Part shown: in pieces, positions 45,501 to 55,547 of the stretch
Layout: every line of letters begins with the position of its first letter
Numbering within the stretch: the stretch's first letter is position 1
NCBI RefSeq assembly: GCF_005222695.1
Contig: NZ_STGG01000023.1
Span: 62,001 to 126,000 of the forward strand
Reading direction: 5' to 3'
From: Massilia sp. HP4
GTDB taxonomy: Bacteria; Pseudomonadota; Gammaproteobacteria; Burkholderiales; Burkholderiaceae_D
Length of the DNA: 64,000 nucleotides
Made by a program: the position numbers and the translations under genes
Notes under the pieces: generated by a model
The model's input: only the letters and a program-made list of their open reading frames with translations
Database searches by the model: none
What the model was told of the DNA's origin: nothing

Positions 45501-46394
45501 TCAGGCCCTGGCGGTCGACGGCGCCTCGGCCGCTACCGGCGGGGTGGCGGCCGGCGTCACGATATGGCGCAGCAGTGCGCTGCGCGCGGCATCGCCGATG
45601 GCGCGCCAGTGTTCGCGGCGCTGGGCCGCGCGCTTGCGGTGCTTGGACGGCATATCTTGCAATGGCTTGAGGTAGAACGGCAGCGGCACGACAAAGCTGC
45701 GCGCATCCAGCTCGGCGCCGCCCAGGATGCGCCAGAAGCCGTCGTAGGCGTTTTCAAACGCCTTGTCTTGCGCCGCATCGTAGGCCACGTGGGCACTGCC
45801 GCGCACCGCGACCACGCGGTCGAAGCCCAGCGCCTGCGCCGCACCCTGCAGGGCGGCGAAGCAGAAGAAGCTCGGCGAATTATTGGGGAAGACGCGCTCG
45901 AAGGCATCGAAGGCGCCCCCGGCATCGCGCCACAGGCCGGCATTGCGCGAGATGAAGGGCACGGTCGGCAGGTCGACGCCTACCACGGCACCCTCGACCC
46001 AGGTCCAGGACAGGCGGTGCAGGACCGTGCCGTCGACGACCAGCGAAATCGTCAGTTCGCCTTCCGGGTCGATGCGAGGCGCATGTTCGAGCCGCAAATG
46101 GAAGCTGCCGCCATCGTCCTCGTGCTGCCAAAGGGCCAGGCCGCCCTGGTGCACGGCTTGCCGCCAGGCGCCGTTGAAGGTGGCGTCCTCGAAGCGGTGA
46201 TGGGCCAGCACGCAGCGCATGCGCTCGCGCACTCCCAGGCCGCGCGCCAGGTAGTCGCGGCCGCTGACACGGCGGAACAGGTCGTCGTCGGGCGCGTTTT
46301 CGAGGCGGCGCACCAGCTTGAGGCGGGACAGGGACTGGTGCTCGCGCCAGTAGCGCACGGCGTGCCAGCGTTGGGTCAATCGAGCGAAGATCAT
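45501..46394 (-). CDS. DUF535 (VirK/YbjX-like) family protein
   Basis: 297 residues from the ATG at 46394, with GGAG 8 bases before; an ATG at 46406 would add four residues but has no ribosome site. The family is recognised by SRDYLARGLGVRERM-like N-terminal sequence, LVVDGTVLHRLSWTWVEG, FCFAALQGAAQALGFDRVVAVRGSAHV and the YDGFWRILGGAELDARSFVVPLPF block. DUF535 proteins such as VirK are linked to virulence-protein localisation or peptide resistance, but the biochemical role is unknown. No signal peptide. It is unconnected to the neighbouring riboswitch. Confidence 0.85.
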   Translation of the reverse strand: MIFARLTQRWHAVRYWREHQSLSRLKLVRRLENAPDDDLFRRVSGRDYLARGLGVRERMRCVLAHHRFEDATFNGAWRQAVHQGGLALWQHEDDGGSFHLRLEHAPRIDPEGELTISLVVDGTVLHRLSWTWVEGAVVGVDLPTVPFISRNAGLWRDAGGAFDAFERVFPNNSPSFFCFAALQGAAQALGFDRVVAVRGSAHVAYDAAQDKAFENAYDGFWRILGGAELDARSFVVPLPFYLKPLQDMPSKHRKRAAQRREHWRAIGDAARSALLRHIVTPAATPPVAAEAPSTARA

Positions 46395-46707
46395 CGAGCG
46401 CTCCATTCGGCATAAAGGGCTTTGTCTTGCAAACTACCCGCCATGGGGTGGCGGGCCATGCTCAGCGCAATAGCAAGAATAATTCCGCTGTGCAATTATG
46501 TGCCGAATTGCTAACTCGTGCCAGGACGCAGTGCAAACAGCGCTTGGGAACCAAGGCGGGGATGGTAGGTCATGGTGCTCTCTTTGGACGTGATTACTTA
46601 TGGTTGTTTTTAGGCATGCACGACAAGACTACCATGTTTGCGGCGCGCCACGCTTCTTCATTCATCATCGATAATGCGCCGGAACCAACCAGCGAGGGAG
46701 GCACCAG
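46395..46707. other. Divergent intergenic region
   Basis: This stretch separates the DUF535 gene and the GST gene, which point away from each other. It must hold both promoters, but no convincing -35/-10 pair or operator was found. A good ribosome site (GGGAGG) precedes the GST start. No gene is seen. Confidence 0.55.
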
Positions 46708-47415
46708 ATGGCGTATGAACTGTTTTATTGGCCGAGCATCCAGGGACGCGGTGAATTCGTCCGCCTGGCACTGGAAGAAGCGGGGGCCGACTATGTCGAC
46801 GTGGCGCGCCGCGAAGGCGGCGTCGACCTGCTGATGGCGGCGCTCGAGGTCGAGGAATATCCGGCGTTCGCGCCGCCGTTCCTGAAGTCCGGCGAGCTGG
46901 TGATCGGCCAGGTGGCCAATATCCTGCTCTATCTCGGCGAGCAGCACGGCCTGGCGCCGCGCACCGATCCGGGCCGCCTGTGGGTGCACCAGCTGCAGCT
47001 GACCATCGCCGACCTGGTGACCGAGGCCCACGATACCCACCACCCGATCGCGTCCGCGCTGTACTACGAAGACCAGAAGCCCGAGGCGCTGCGGCGCTCG
47101 GCCGATTTCATCGAGTCGCGCATTCCCAAATTCATGGGCTATTTTGCGCGCCTGCTGTCCAATCCCGAGCCGCGCGACTACCTCACCGGCGACAAGCTCA
47201 CCTATGCCGACCTGTCGCTGTTCCAGGTGATCGAGGGCCTGCGCTATGCCTTCCCGAACGCGATGAAGAAGATCGAGCAGGAGCATCCGGTCCTGACCGG
47301 CCTGCGCGACCGGGTGGCCGCGCGGCCGAACATCGCCGCCTACCTGGCATCGGAGCGGCGGATCCCTTTTAATGAAGAGGGTATCTTCCGCCGTTACAAA
47401 GAGCTGGATCAGTAA
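46708..47415 (+). CDS. Glutathione S-transferase family protein
   Basis: 235 residues. The N-terminal thioredoxin-fold domain starts YELFYWPSIQGRGEFVRLALEEAGADY, with the PAFAPPFLKSGELVIGQVANILLYLGEQHGL strand holding the usual cis-Pro and Gln/Val region. The C-terminal helical domain has the N-capping TGDKLTYADLSLFQVIEGL motif. It conjugates glutathione to electrophiles or acts as a peroxidase in the cytosol; the substrate is unknown. Convergent with the aldo/keto reductase, 4 bases apart. Confidence 0.92.
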   Translation: MAYELFYWPSIQGRGEFVRLALEEAGADYVDVARREGGVDLLMAALEVEEYPAFAPPFLKSGELVIGQVANILLYLGEQHGLAPRTDPGRLWVHQLQLTIADLVTEAHDTHHPIASALYYEDQKPEALRRSADFIESRIPKFMGYFARLLSNPEPRDYLTGDKLTYADLSLFQVIEGLRYAFPNAMKKIEQEHPVLTGLRDRVAARPNIAAYLASERRIPFNEEGIFRRYKELDQ

Positions 47416-47419
47416 CGCA

Positions 47420-48229
47420 TCAGTCCCATTGCGGTGCGAAATCGGGGCTGACCAGGCGGCCGCCGCCATCCTGCACATCGAGGGCATCGATGGCGGCGCT
47501 GTCATCGAGACTCAGCACGAGCGAGCGCGCTTGCAGGTTGCCGGCCAGGTTCTCGCGCCTGGTCGACGACGGGATGACGGCGTAGCCCTTGGCCAGCAGC
47601 CAGGCCAGCGTCACCTGGGCCGGCGTCGCCCCATGGCGGCGCGCGATGGCCCCAATCACCGGGTCTTCCATCACCTTGCCGTAGGCCAGCGGCATATAGG
47701 CGGTGACGTGGATGCCGGCCGCGCCGGCGAATGCCGCCACGCTGCGGTTCTGCAAATACGGGTGCAGCTCGACCTGGTTGGTGGCGATGTTCGCCGCGCC
47801 AACTGCGTCGGCCGCCTCGCGCATCAGCGTCACCGGGAAATTCGACACGCCGATCGCGCCGGTCAATCCTGCCTCGCGCGCCGCCAGCAAGGCCTGCATC
47901 GATTCGGCCACGGAGACCGCGGCGCCGGGAGATGGCCAGTGGATCAGGGCCAGGTCGACCTGCTCGACCTGCAGCTTGTGCAAGCTGTCCTTCAGGCTGG
48001 CGGCCAGCTTATCAAAGGCCAGGTTCTCGGTCCAGATCTTGGTGGTCAGGTAGACCTCGCGGCGCGGCACGCCGGACGCGGCCAGCGCCTGGCCCACCTC
48101 GAGCTCGTTGCCGTAGATCTGGGCGGTGTCGATGTGGCGGTAGCCCAGTTCCAGGCCGGTGCCGACCGAATCGATGGCGGCCTGGCCTTGCAGGCGGAAG
48201 GTGCCGAGTCCGAGTTGAGGCATGTACAT
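47420..48229 (-). CDS. Aldo/keto reductase (DkgB-like)
   Basis: 269 residues from the ATG at 48229, with AAAGGA 7 bases upstream; the ATG at 48250 would overlap the upstream stop. The catalytic tetrad is visible: Asp in [11 protein letters not shown], Tyr in the same segment, Lys in LTTKIWTEN and His in ALIHWPSPG. The C-terminal NADPH site is [15 protein letters not shown]. It resembles 2,5-diketo-gluconate reductase B and methylglyoxal-reducing enzymes. It follows the MFS gene at 20 bases and is likely co-transcribed. Confidence 0.9.
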   Translation of the reverse strand: MYMPQLGLGTFRLQGQAAIDSVGTGLELGYRHIDTAQIYGNELEVGQALAASGVPRREVYLTTKIWTENLAFDKLAASLKDSLHKLQVEQVDLALIHWPSPGAAVSVAESMQALLAAREAGLTGAIGVSNFPVTLMREAADAVGAANIATNQVELHPYLQNRSVAAFAGAAGIHVTAYMPLAYGKVMEDPVIGAIARRHGATPAQVTLAWLLAKGYAVIPSSTRRENLAGNLQARSLVLSLDDSAAIDALDVQDGGGRLVSPDFAPQWD

Positions 48230-48249
48230 GATGGGTCCTTTCGACTTCA

Positions 48250-49455
48250 TTAGTGGGTAACGACGGCGCTGCGCACGGCCGCCTTGGCCGGCACGCCTTC
48301 GCGCCGATCGAGCCAGCCGGCCAGGGTCGTGAGCAGCAGGGCGCCGACGACGACCAGGGCGCCGATCCACGGCGTGGCGATCAGGCCCAGCTTGGCGACG
48401 ATCAGGCCGCCGCCCCAGGCGCCCAGCGCGATGCCGACGTTGAAGGCGGCAATGTTCAGGCCCGAGGCCACGTCCACCGCCTGCGGCGCATCGCGTTCGG
48501 CGCGCTGCACTACATACACCTGCAGGCCGGGCACATTGCCGAAGGCGACCGCGCCCCAGGCCAGCACCGTCAGCAGCACCAGCGGTTTGCTGGGCGCGGT
48601 GAAGGTCAGTACCAGCAGCACGACGGCCAGCAGCGCGAACACGATCTGCAGCGCGCGCACCGGGCCGTGGCGGTCGGCCAGCTTGCCGCCCCAGATATTC
48701 CCGGCCGCGACCGAGACGCCATACACCAGCATCACCAGGCTGACGGTCGACGCCGGGAAGCCCGAGACCTCTTGCAGGATCGGCGCCAGGTAGGTGAAGG
48801 CGATGAAGGTGCCGCCGTAGCCCAGCGTGGTCATGGCGTACACCAGCAGCAGGCGCGGTTTCTTGAGCACCGCGAGCTGGGTCAGCAGGCTCGATGGTGC
48901 GCTGCCGGCGATATTCGACGGCACCAGGATGGCGCTGCCGACCGCGGCGACCACGCCCAAGAGCGACACCGCCAGGAAGGTTGCCTGCCAGCCGAAGTGC
49001 TGGCCGATGAAGGTCCCGAGCGGCACGCCGGTGACCAGGGCCACGGTGAGACCCGTGAACATCAGGGCGATGGCGCTGGCGGCTTTTTCCTTCGGCACCA
49101 GGCTGGTGGCGATGGTCGACCCGATCGAGAAGAACACGCCGTGGGCGAGGCCCGTGAGTACGCGCGCGGCCATCAGGGATGCATAGTTGGGCGCCATCCA
49201 GGCCACCAGGTTACCGATCGTGAACAAGACCATGAGGCCGAGCAGCAGTTGCTTGCGCGGCACGCGGCCGGTGAGGGCCGTGAGCACCGGCGCGCCGATG
49301 GCGACGCCCAGCGCGTACAGGCTGACCAAGAGGCCGGCCGAGGGCACCGACACGTCCAGGCTGGCGGCGATGGTGGGGATCAGGCCGACGATCACGAATT
49401 CGGTCGTCCCGATGGCGAAGGCGCTCAAGGTGAGCGCCCAGAGTGCGAGTGGCAT
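48250..49455 (-). CDS. MFS efflux transporter (DHA1, AraJ/YdhP-like)
   Basis: 401 residues with 12 predicted helices. The N-terminus [56 protein letters not shown] is typical of the AraJ/YdhP subgroup of drug:H+ antiporters. A loop 2-3 motif ([13 protein letters not shown]) is clear. It probably exports small organic compounds. It is divergent from a LysR gene 124 bases away, a common arrangement for regulated pumps, and heads a likely operon with the aldo/keto reductase. Confidence 0.92.
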   Translation of the reverse strand: MPLALWALTLSAFAIGTTEFVIVGLIPTIAASLDVSVPSAGLLVSLYALGVAIGAPVLTALTGRVPRKQLLLGLMVLFTIGNLVAWMAPNYASLMAARVLTGLAHGVFFSIGSTIATSLVPKEKAASAIALMFTGLTVALVTGVPLGTFIGQHFGWQATFLAVSLLGVVAAVGSAILVPSNIAGSAPSSLLTQLAVLKKPRLLLVYAMTTLGYGGTFIAFTYLAPILQEVSGFPASTVSLVMLVYGVSVAAGNIWGGKLADRHGPVRALQIVFALLAVVLLVLTFTAPSKPLVLLTVLAWGAVAFGNVPGLQVYVVQRAERDAPQAVDVASGLNIAAFNVGIALGAWGGGLIVAKLGLIATPWIGALVVVGALLLTTLAGWLDRREGVPAKAAVRSAVVTH

Positions 49456-49579
49456 ACGATTCTCCTTGTTGTTACCGTTACCTCAAAAGGGCAGGAATGA
49501 CGCAGGCATGCAGTGTGCCGCGCCTGACTGCAAGGAAAAATAGGCCGCTGTACAATGGACTTTTGAGCTGGAGTCATCA

Positions 49580-50476
49580 ATGATCGATGTCGATGCCTTG
49601 ATTGTATTTGTTGCAGTCATAGATTCCGGCTCGTTTTCGGCCGCAGCCGAGCGCCTGGGACAGACACCGTCCGGGGTGTCGCGCACCATCTCGCGGCTCG
49701 AGGATGGCCTGGGTATGACGCTCATGCACCGCACCACGCGGCGCCTGCAACTGACCGAGGAGGGCGCCTGGCTGCTCGAGCGCGCCCGCGCCATCCTGCT
49801 CGACCTGGCCAATACCGAGGCCGAGGCGCAAGCGCGCCGCTCGCAGCCGTCAGGACTGGTGCGGGTGAATGCCTCGACGCCGGCCTTCGACCATTTGCTG
49901 GCGCCCCTGATTCCCGACTTCCTGGACGCATATCCGCTGGTGCAGCTGGAACTGACCAGCGGCGAGACCTACGTCGACCTGATCGAGGAGCGGGCCGACC
50001 TGGCGATCCGCATCGGCGCGCTGCCCGATTCCACGCTCAATGCGCGGCGCCTGGGAACGGGCAAGCTGCGGGTGGTGGCGGCGCCGTCCTACCTGGAGCG
50101 CCACGGCGTGCCACGCGACCCGGCCGAGCTGGCGCAGCACCGCACCGTGGGCTTTGCGGCGCCGGCCTCGCTCAATACCTGGCCGCTGCTGCACGCGGGC
50201 GGCGATGGCTACACGGTCACGCCGCAGGTGCTGGCGTCGAGCGGCGAGACGGTGCGCCACTTGGTCTTGCACGGTGCCGGAGTGGGGTCGATGGGGGAGT
50301 TTTTGGTACGCTCCGACATCGAGGCGGGGCGACTGGTGCCGGTGCTGCAAGAGCACACCCTGCCGTGGACCCAGCCCGTGTGGGCCGTGTTCTACAAGCA
50401 GGGCGCGCTGGCGCCGCGGGTGGCGGCGCTGGTGGATTTCCTCGCCCGCAGGCTGGGCGAGGTGCTTGACCGGTAG
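49580..50476 (+). CDS. LysR-family transcriptional regulator
   Basis: 298 residues. The winged helix-turn-helix lies at residues 7-66 (FVAVIDSGSFSAAAERLGQTPSGVSRTISRLEDGLGMTLMHRTTRRLQLTEEG). The substrate-binding domain of the small CrgA-like subgroup follows (VRVNASTPAFDHLLAPLIPDFLDAYPLVQLEL). It probably controls the divergent MFS/aldo-keto reductase pair in response to their substrate. GGAG lies before the start. The TAG stop lies in the GTAGGG border of a single repeat arm (50473). Confidence 0.93.
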   Translation: MIDVDALIVFVAVIDSGSFSAAAERLGQTPSGVSRTISRLEDGLGMTLMHRTTRRLQLTEEGAWLLERARAILLDLANTEAEAQARRSQPSGLVRVNASTPAFDHLLAPLIPDFLDAYPLVQLELTSGETYVDLIEERADLAIRIGALPDSTLNARRLGTGKLRVVAAPSYLERHGVPRDPAELAQHRTVGFAAPASLNTWPLLHAGGDGYTVTPQVLASSGETVRHLVLHGAGVGSMGEFLVRSDIEAGRLVPVLQEHTLPWTQPVWAVFYKQGALAPRVAALVDFLARRLGEVLDR

Positions 50477-50500
50477 GGTGGGCGGCTCTGCCGCCCATGC
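50473..50500. repeat. Single arm of the palindromic GTAGGG element
   Basis: GTAGGGTGG followed by a perfect hairpin GGGCGGC-TCT-GCCGCCC (50480-50496) matches one arm of elements R1 and R2. No second arm or spacer is present. It lies between convergent genes, its TAG is the LysR stop, and an ATGCGTT/AACGCAT inverted repeat (about 50497-50523) extends the structure. It probably acts as a two-way terminator. Confidence 0.75.
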
Positions 50501-50512
50501 GTTCAACCAGCG

Positions 50513-53011
50513 TCAGAACGCATAGGTCGCGCGGCCGTAGATATACCGACCCGAACGCCCGAACGGTGCATAGGTCGAGAACGGCATATTGCTGGTGGTA
50601 TTGATCGCCGGCGGCAGCGTCTCGGGGTACTGGTCGAAAACGTTGTCCGCGCCCAGCGCCAGGGTCAGCTTGGGCGTGACGGCAAAGCGTCCTTCCAGGT
50701 CGACCACGGTCTTGGCGCCAAGCTCGAAGTCGAAGGCCGCCGTGGTGCCCGGCGACAGTACCTCGCCATAGCGCGTGGCGCGCAGGGTCGCGCCCCATGG
50801 CCCCAGTTTCCAGTTGACGTTGGCGCTGATCTTGTTCTTCGGTTGGCCTTTCTCAAGCGACAGCACATTGACGCGGTCGAACAGCACCGGGGAAGGGCTC
50901 AGGTTCGACAGCTGCTCGGTCACCGGCACCTTCGTGACTTCGGTGTCGGTGTAGTTGCCTGCCAGCGTAAAGTCGAAACGGCCGGCCGCGCCCGCGTTAT
51001 GCGCCCAGTTGATCACCACGTCCACGCCCTTGGTCGTGGTGTCCACGCCATTGATGAAGAAGCGCCCGCCGCCCACGCCGATGAAGCCCTGGCTGGCGAT
51101 GTAGTCGCGCACATTCGCCTGCGTGAGGTTCTCCGACAGGATGATGCGGTCGTCGATGTCGATGCGGTAGGCGTCGACCGTCACGCTTACGGCGCCCAGG
51201 CGCAGGACGGCGCCGAGCGAAGCGTTCACCGATTCCTCGGCGTCGAGCGGCTTGGCGCCCAGCGCCACGGCCACAGGGTCGGACGGCTTGAAGGTGGTGA
51301 TCTCGTAGGGGATGCCGTTGATGAAGTTGGTGGACGTTGCGGTGAAATACTGCTGCTGCGGCGACGGCGCTCGGAAACCATTCTGGATCGCGCCGCGCAA
51401 GGCGAACGACTTGGTGAAGTCGTAACGCAGCGCCAGCTTGCCGGCCACGCTATTGCCGAAGTCCGAATACTTTTCGGCGCGCACCGCGGCCGAGGCCAGC
51501 AGCTCCGGGGTGATATTCGCTTCCAGGTCGACGAAGGCGCCGACCGCGTTGCGGTGGGCATCGACCTCGTTGGCCGGACGGAAGCCCGGGAACACCTGGG
51601 CGCCTGGCGCGGCCGGCGTCCCGTTGGGCAGCACTTCGCCGCCATAGCTCCACGACTGCTCTTCGCCGGCGAACAACTCGTAGCCTTCGCGGCGCGCCTC
51701 CACGCCCACCGCCACGTTCAGCGGCGACGACAGCGAGGCCAATTCGATGCTGCGCACGCCGGTCAGGTTGAACACCGTCTGGTCATACGAATAACCGCCG
51801 GCGTAGAACGCGGTCTTGCTGGTCGGGCCCAGCGAGCGGTTCAGGGTGTTCTCGATGGTGTACTCCATCTTGTTCTTGCCGTAGCCGAGCGAGGCGTCCA
51901 TATCCCATTGGCCGGCTTGCCAGGTCACGCCGCCCGTCATCGAGAAATCCTTGACGGTCGGCGAGATCAGCGGCAGGAAGCCGTCCGGATAGATCGACGG
52001 GATGTTGCGCACATCTTGCGGCGGGCGGAAGTAGCCGCCCGAAGTCGCGTCGCGGTCCTGATAGCTGGCCCAGCCATACACCTTGACGCCGCCGCCCAGG
52101 TCATTGCCGGCGTTGGCGAATAGGGTGGATTGTTCGAGTTCCGGCTCGCCGGTCCAGGCATTGAAGCGGTTGATGGTGTTCTCGCGCGGGTCGAAGCCGC
52201 CGTTCACGCGCGGGTACTGCTGGCGCATATCGTAGCCGGTGCGTTCGGTGCGGTGCTGGTCGCGGTACTCGGCGGCCAGGGTCAAAAAGCCCGATTCGCC
52301 CAGGGCCAGGCCTTTCCACAGGCTGACGGTGGCGGTCTGGCCGTCGGTACGCTTGCGCGAATCCGGGCCCGACCAGGTGCCGCCGGCGGGCACGGCGTCA
52401 TTCCAGAGATCGTATTCGGTCTTGCGCGCGCCATAGGTCACGCTCGCTTCGCCGCCATCGCGGTCGGTGCGCAGGCGCATATTGACCACGCCCGAGATCG
52501 CGTCGGATCCATATTGCGCCGCGGCGCCATCGCGCAGCACCTCGACCGATTTCACGATTGCGGTGGGAATGGTGTTGAGGTCGACCGCCGCCGAACCGCG
52601 GCCGATCGAGCCGTTCACGTTCACCAGCGAGGACGCATGGCGGCGCTTGGAATTGATCAGCACCAGGGTCTGGTCGGGCGCCATGCCGCGCAGGGTGGCG
52701 GGGCGGATGGTGTCGGTGCCGTCGGTGATCGAAGGCCGCGGGAAGTTCAGCGAAGGCAGGGCCAGCGACAGCGCCTGGTTCATCTCGGTGCTGCCGGCAT
52801 TCTTGAGGGTCTCGGACGAGATGATGTCGACCGGCGCCGCGGTGTCGAGCGCGGTGCGGTTGGCGACCCGGGTGCCGGTGACGACGACCGTGGCGGCGTC
52901 GCCGGCAGTGGCGTCGGGTGATGGCATGGCTTCCTGGGCCTGGGCGATGCCGGCACACAGTGTGGCGATCGCGATGGCGAGTGCTGTCTTTTCCGTCCTG
53001 GCTTTCTGCAT
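50513..53011 (-). CDS. TonB-dependent receptor
   Basis: 832 residues. A signal peptide (MQKARTEKTALAIAIATLCAGIAQAQ) precedes a plug with VVVTGTRVANRTALDTAAPVDIISSETL, LVLINSKRRHASSLVNVNGSIGRGS and VEVLRDGAAAQYGSDAISGVVNMRLR. The barrel ends in YGRATYAF with the terminal Phe. This subtype (RHASSLVNVNG, AAVDLNTIP) is common in Xanthomonadales, Burkholderiales and sphingomonads and is usually not a siderophore receptor. The substrate is unknown. AAAGGAA precedes the start. A 258-base region separates it from the divergent hydrolase gene. Confidence 0.92.
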   Translation of the reverse strand: MQKARTEKTALAIAIATLCAGIAQAQEAMPSPDATAGDAATVVVTGTRVANRTALDTAAPVDIISSETLKNAGSTEMNQALSLALPSLNFPRPSITDGTDTIRPATLRGMAPDQTLVLINSKRRHASSLVNVNGSIGRGSAAVDLNTIPTAIVKSVEVLRDGAAAQYGSDAISGVVNMRLRTDRDGGEASVTYGARKTEYDLWNDAVPAGGTWSGPDSRKRTDGQTATVSLWKGLALGESGFLTLAAEYRDQHRTERTGYDMRQQYPRVNGGFDPRENTINRFNAWTGEPELEQSTLFANAGNDLGGGVKVYGWASYQDRDATSGGYFRPPQDVRNIPSIYPDGFLPLISPTVKDFSMTGGVTWQAGQWDMDASLGYGKNKMEYTIENTLNRSLGPTSKTAFYAGGYSYDQTVFNLTGVRSIELASLSSPLNVAVGVEARREGYELFAGEEQSWSYGGEVLPNGTPAAPGAQVFPGFRPANEVDAHRNAVGAFVDLEANITPELLASAAVRAEKYSDFGNSVAGKLALRYDFTKSFALRGAIQNGFRAPSPQQQYFTATSTNFINGIPYEITTFKPSDPVAVALGAKPLDAEESVNASLGAVLRLGAVSVTVDAYRIDIDDRIILSENLTQANVRDYIASQGFIGVGGGRFFINGVDTTTKGVDVVINWAHNAGAAGRFDFTLAGNYTDTEVTKVPVTEQLSNLSPSPVLFDRVNVLSLEKGQPKNKISANVNWKLGPWGATLRATRYGEVLSPGTTAAFDFELGAKTVVDLEGRFAVTPKLTLALGADNVFDQYPETLPPAINTTSNMPFSTYAPFGRSGRYIYGRATYAF

Positions 53012-53269
53012 GGTGCTGATTCCTTTTTTTGTTCTACGGCGGTGGTCTTGGGAAAGGGCGAGGCGTTGTCCTCCAGTTCATACTGCGCAGCACAATCAAG
53101 AGTGTCAATTCGTTAAGACCGTTCAATGCGTCTTTACAACAATTGTCGAAATGTCAGGCTCATGTAAGAACATGTCAGCGGCATAAACCCAGGGTTGCAG
53201 TACCCGGGGAGGGAAGCAGGCGTGCTAGAGTAGCCGGCCACGCATCCATCCATTCAAGATATCGACACC

Positions 53270-54163
53270 ATGACACCGCTGTTCCCCAACTTCCGCTCGC
53301 TGCAGGTCGAGGTGGCGCCGTCGATCGCGATCAACGCCGTCGCGGGCGGCTCCGGCCCGCCGCTGCTGCTCCTGCATGGCCACCCGCAAACCCACGCCAT
53401 CTGGCACAAGGTCGCGCCGCAGCTTGCCCAGCATTTCACGGTGGTCGCCTGCGACCTGCGCGGCTATGGCGACTCAAGCAAGCCGCAAGGGGATACCGAC
53501 CATTCCAACTACAGCAAGCGCACGATGGCGCAGGATGCGCTGGCCGTCATGCGTTCGCTGGGTGTCGAGCGGTTCAAGGTGCTGGCCCACGACCGCGGCG
53601 CGCGCGTCGCGCACCGGCTGGCGCTCGACCACCCGCAAGCGGTCGAGCGCCTGGCCCTGCTCGATATCGCACCGACCCTGGCGATGTACGAACAGACCTC
53701 GGAAGCGTTCGCGCGCGCCTACTGGCACTGGTTCTTCCTGATCCAGCCGGCGCCGCTGCCCGAACGCCTGATCGAGGCCGACCCTGGCGCCTACGTGCGC
53801 GACGTGATGGGCAAGCGCAGCGCCGGCCTGGCGCCGTTCGATCCGCGCGCGCTGCTTGAGTACCAGCGCTGCCTGGCCCTGCCGGGCGCTGCCCACGGCA
53901 TCTGCGAAGATTATCGGGCCGCCGCCGGCATCGACCTCGAACACGACCGGGTGGACCGCGATGCGGGCCGCAAGCTCGCGATGCCGCTGCTGGCGCTATG
54001 GGGCGAACAGGGCGTGGTCGGGCGCTGCTTCGATCCGCTCAGGGAATGGCAGCTGGTTGCGGACGACGTGCAGGGCGAGGCGCTGCCCTGCGGTCACTAC
54101 ATCGCCGAAGAAGCGCCGGATGCGCTGCTGGCGCGCGTGCTGCCGTTCCTGATGCAGGACTGA
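53270..54163 (+). CDS. Alpha/beta hydrolase resembling haloacetate dehalogenase
   Basis: 297 residues. The oxyanion region is LLLHGHPQTHAIWHKV. The nucleophile Asp is in AHDRGARVAHR (about residue 108), with the two Arg residues that bind the carboxylate of haloacetates. A YWHWFFL segment (about 151-157) supplies the His-Trp pair of the halide pocket, and PCGHYIAEE gives the catalytic His. These match fluoroacetate dehalogenases, so it could hydrolyse haloacetates to glycolate. Close relatives with other substrates exist, so activity is not proven. It is convergent with the kinase gene, 1 base apart. Confidence 0.82.
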   Translation: MTPLFPNFRSLQVEVAPSIAINAVAGGSGPPLLLLHGHPQTHAIWHKVAPQLAQHFTVVACDLRGYGDSSKPQGDTDHSNYSKRTMAQDALAVMRSLGVERFKVLAHDRGARVAHRLALDHPQAVERLALLDIAPTLAMYEQTSEAFARAYWHWFFLIQPAPLPERLIEADPGAYVRDVMGKRSAGLAPFDPRALLEYQRCLALPGAAHGICEDYRAAAGIDLEHDRVDRDAGRKLAMPLLALWGEQGVVGRCFDPLREWQLVADDVQGEALPCGHYIAEEAPDALLARVLPFLMQD

Positions 54164-54164
54164 T

Positions 54165-55547
54165 TCAGGCCGCGGCGCCGGCGAACTCGATGGTCGCGGT
54201 CAGGCCGCGACCGCCTTCGCCATCCGACAGCACGATGATGCCGCCGTTGCGCGCCGCGCCGCGTTCGGCGATCGCCAGCCCCAGGCCGCTGCCGGATTGC
54301 TCCTGTCCCGGCACCCGGTAGAAGCGGTCGAATACCTTGTCGCGCAGCTCGGGCGCAATGCCCGGGCCCTGGTCGGCGATCGCCAGGCAGAAGATGTGGC
54401 CGATGCGCGTCAGGCGCACCGCGATGCGGCCGTCTTGCGGCGAATACTTGATCGCATTGCTGATCAGGTTATCGACCGCCGACGCCATGCTTTCCAGGTG
54501 CAGCGGCAGGCTGCCTTCGCCATCGGCGTGGAACTCGATCTCGATATTACGCGCAACCGCCAGGTGGGCCGCCGCCGCCACCCGGTCGCGCACGAATTCG
54601 GCGACGTCGGTCAGCGGGCGGGGATGGTCGACCTGCGGTTCGGCGCGCGCCCGTTCCAATGCCAGCAGCTGGTGCACGGTGTGGGTGGCGCGCGCCACGC
54701 CACTGCGCAGGCCTGCCGCGGGCTCGGCGCAGCGCTCGGCGACCTCGTTGCCGGCGCGGCTCATCAGCACGTGGGCATTGATCTGGATCGCCGCCAGCGG
54801 CGTCTTGAGTTCGTGCGCGGCATCGGTCAGGAACTCGTGCTCGTGTTCGATGCGTTGCGAGAGCCGCGCCATCAGGCCGTTGATCGCGTCCACCAGCGGC
54901 GACAGTTCGCGGTAGGTGGAATCGGGCAGGGGCGTCAGGTCGGCGTCCGAGCGCTGGGCGATGTGCGAGGCGATCGTGCGCAGCGGACGCAGGCCGATGC
55001 CGACGATCAGCCAGGCAGGAATCAGGAGCAGCGGCAGGCTGAAGATGGTCGAGGACAGCAGGAATCCGACGCCGCCGATCGAGAACATCCATTCGTCGTC
55101 GACTTCGTGCCTGCGCTCGACCACGATGCCCTGGAGCGCGTCGCGCGCTTCCCAGCGCACCCAGGCATAGGCCTCGCGGGTGGCGACTTCAGGCAGCCGC
55201 TCGGGCAGCTCCGGCGCGGAGTTGTAGACCAGGCGGCCGTGCAGCCAGACGCGCACCCGCACGTGCGAGTGGTAATCCAGTTCCTGGAACATGCGCACCC
55301 GATTCGCCTCGATTTCTTCCAGCACCGGCAGCATGCGCGCTACATTCGGCCCGACATCCGACAGGTGGGCCAGGATATTGGCGGTGTGCGCCTTGTTCTC
55401 GCTGAAGGTGCGGCTGCGCTGGGTCGCCTTGGCCTCGAGGAATACCCATACCAACCCGATGATGGCCACGCCGATGATCACGCCCGTGAAGCTGAACATC
55501 AGGCGCTGGAACAGCGACGACGGCCGGTTGGCGAGCCGCCTAAGCAT
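54165..55547 (-). CDS. Sensor histidine kinase (QseC/PmrB type)
   Basis: 460 residues. Two membrane helices (about 14-36 and 155-178) flank a periplasmic sensor of some 120 residues. HAMP-like linker, HisKA with FLTDAAHELKTPLAAIQIN, and HATPase_c with NLISNAIKYSPQDG, DQGPGIAPE and GSGLGLAI follow. It overlaps the response regulator gene by 8 bases, so the pair is co-translated. The divergent gene is the alpha-glucan TonB receptor, which is a possible target. Confidence 0.93.
   Translation of the reverse strand: MLRRLANRPSSLFQRLMFSFTGVIIGVAIIGLVWVFLEAKATQRSRTFSENKAHTANILAHLSDVGPNVARMLPVLEEIEANRVRMFQELDYHSHVRVRVWLHGRLVYNSAPELPERLPEVATREAYAWVRWEARDALQGIVVERRHEVDDEWMFSIGGVGFLLSSTIFSLPLLLIPAWLIVGIGLRPLRTIASHIAQRSDADLTPLPDSTYRELSPLVDAINGLMARLSQRIEHEHEFLTDAAHELKTPLAAIQINAHVLMSRAGNEVAERCAEPAAGLRSGVARATHTVHQLLALERARAEPQVDHPRPLTDVAEFVRDRVAAAAHLAVARNIEIEFHADGEGSLPLHLESMASAVDNLISNAIKYSPQDGRIAVRLTRIGHIFCLAIADQGPGIAPELRDKVFDRFYRVPGQEQSGSGLGLAIAERGAARNGGIIVLSDGEGGRGLTATIEFAGAAA

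Noticed and set aside
53012-53269. CATGT/ACATG dyad near 53165 as a regulator-binding site
   Set aside because: Five-base arms are too short to stand out from chance, and no matching regulator is adjacent.
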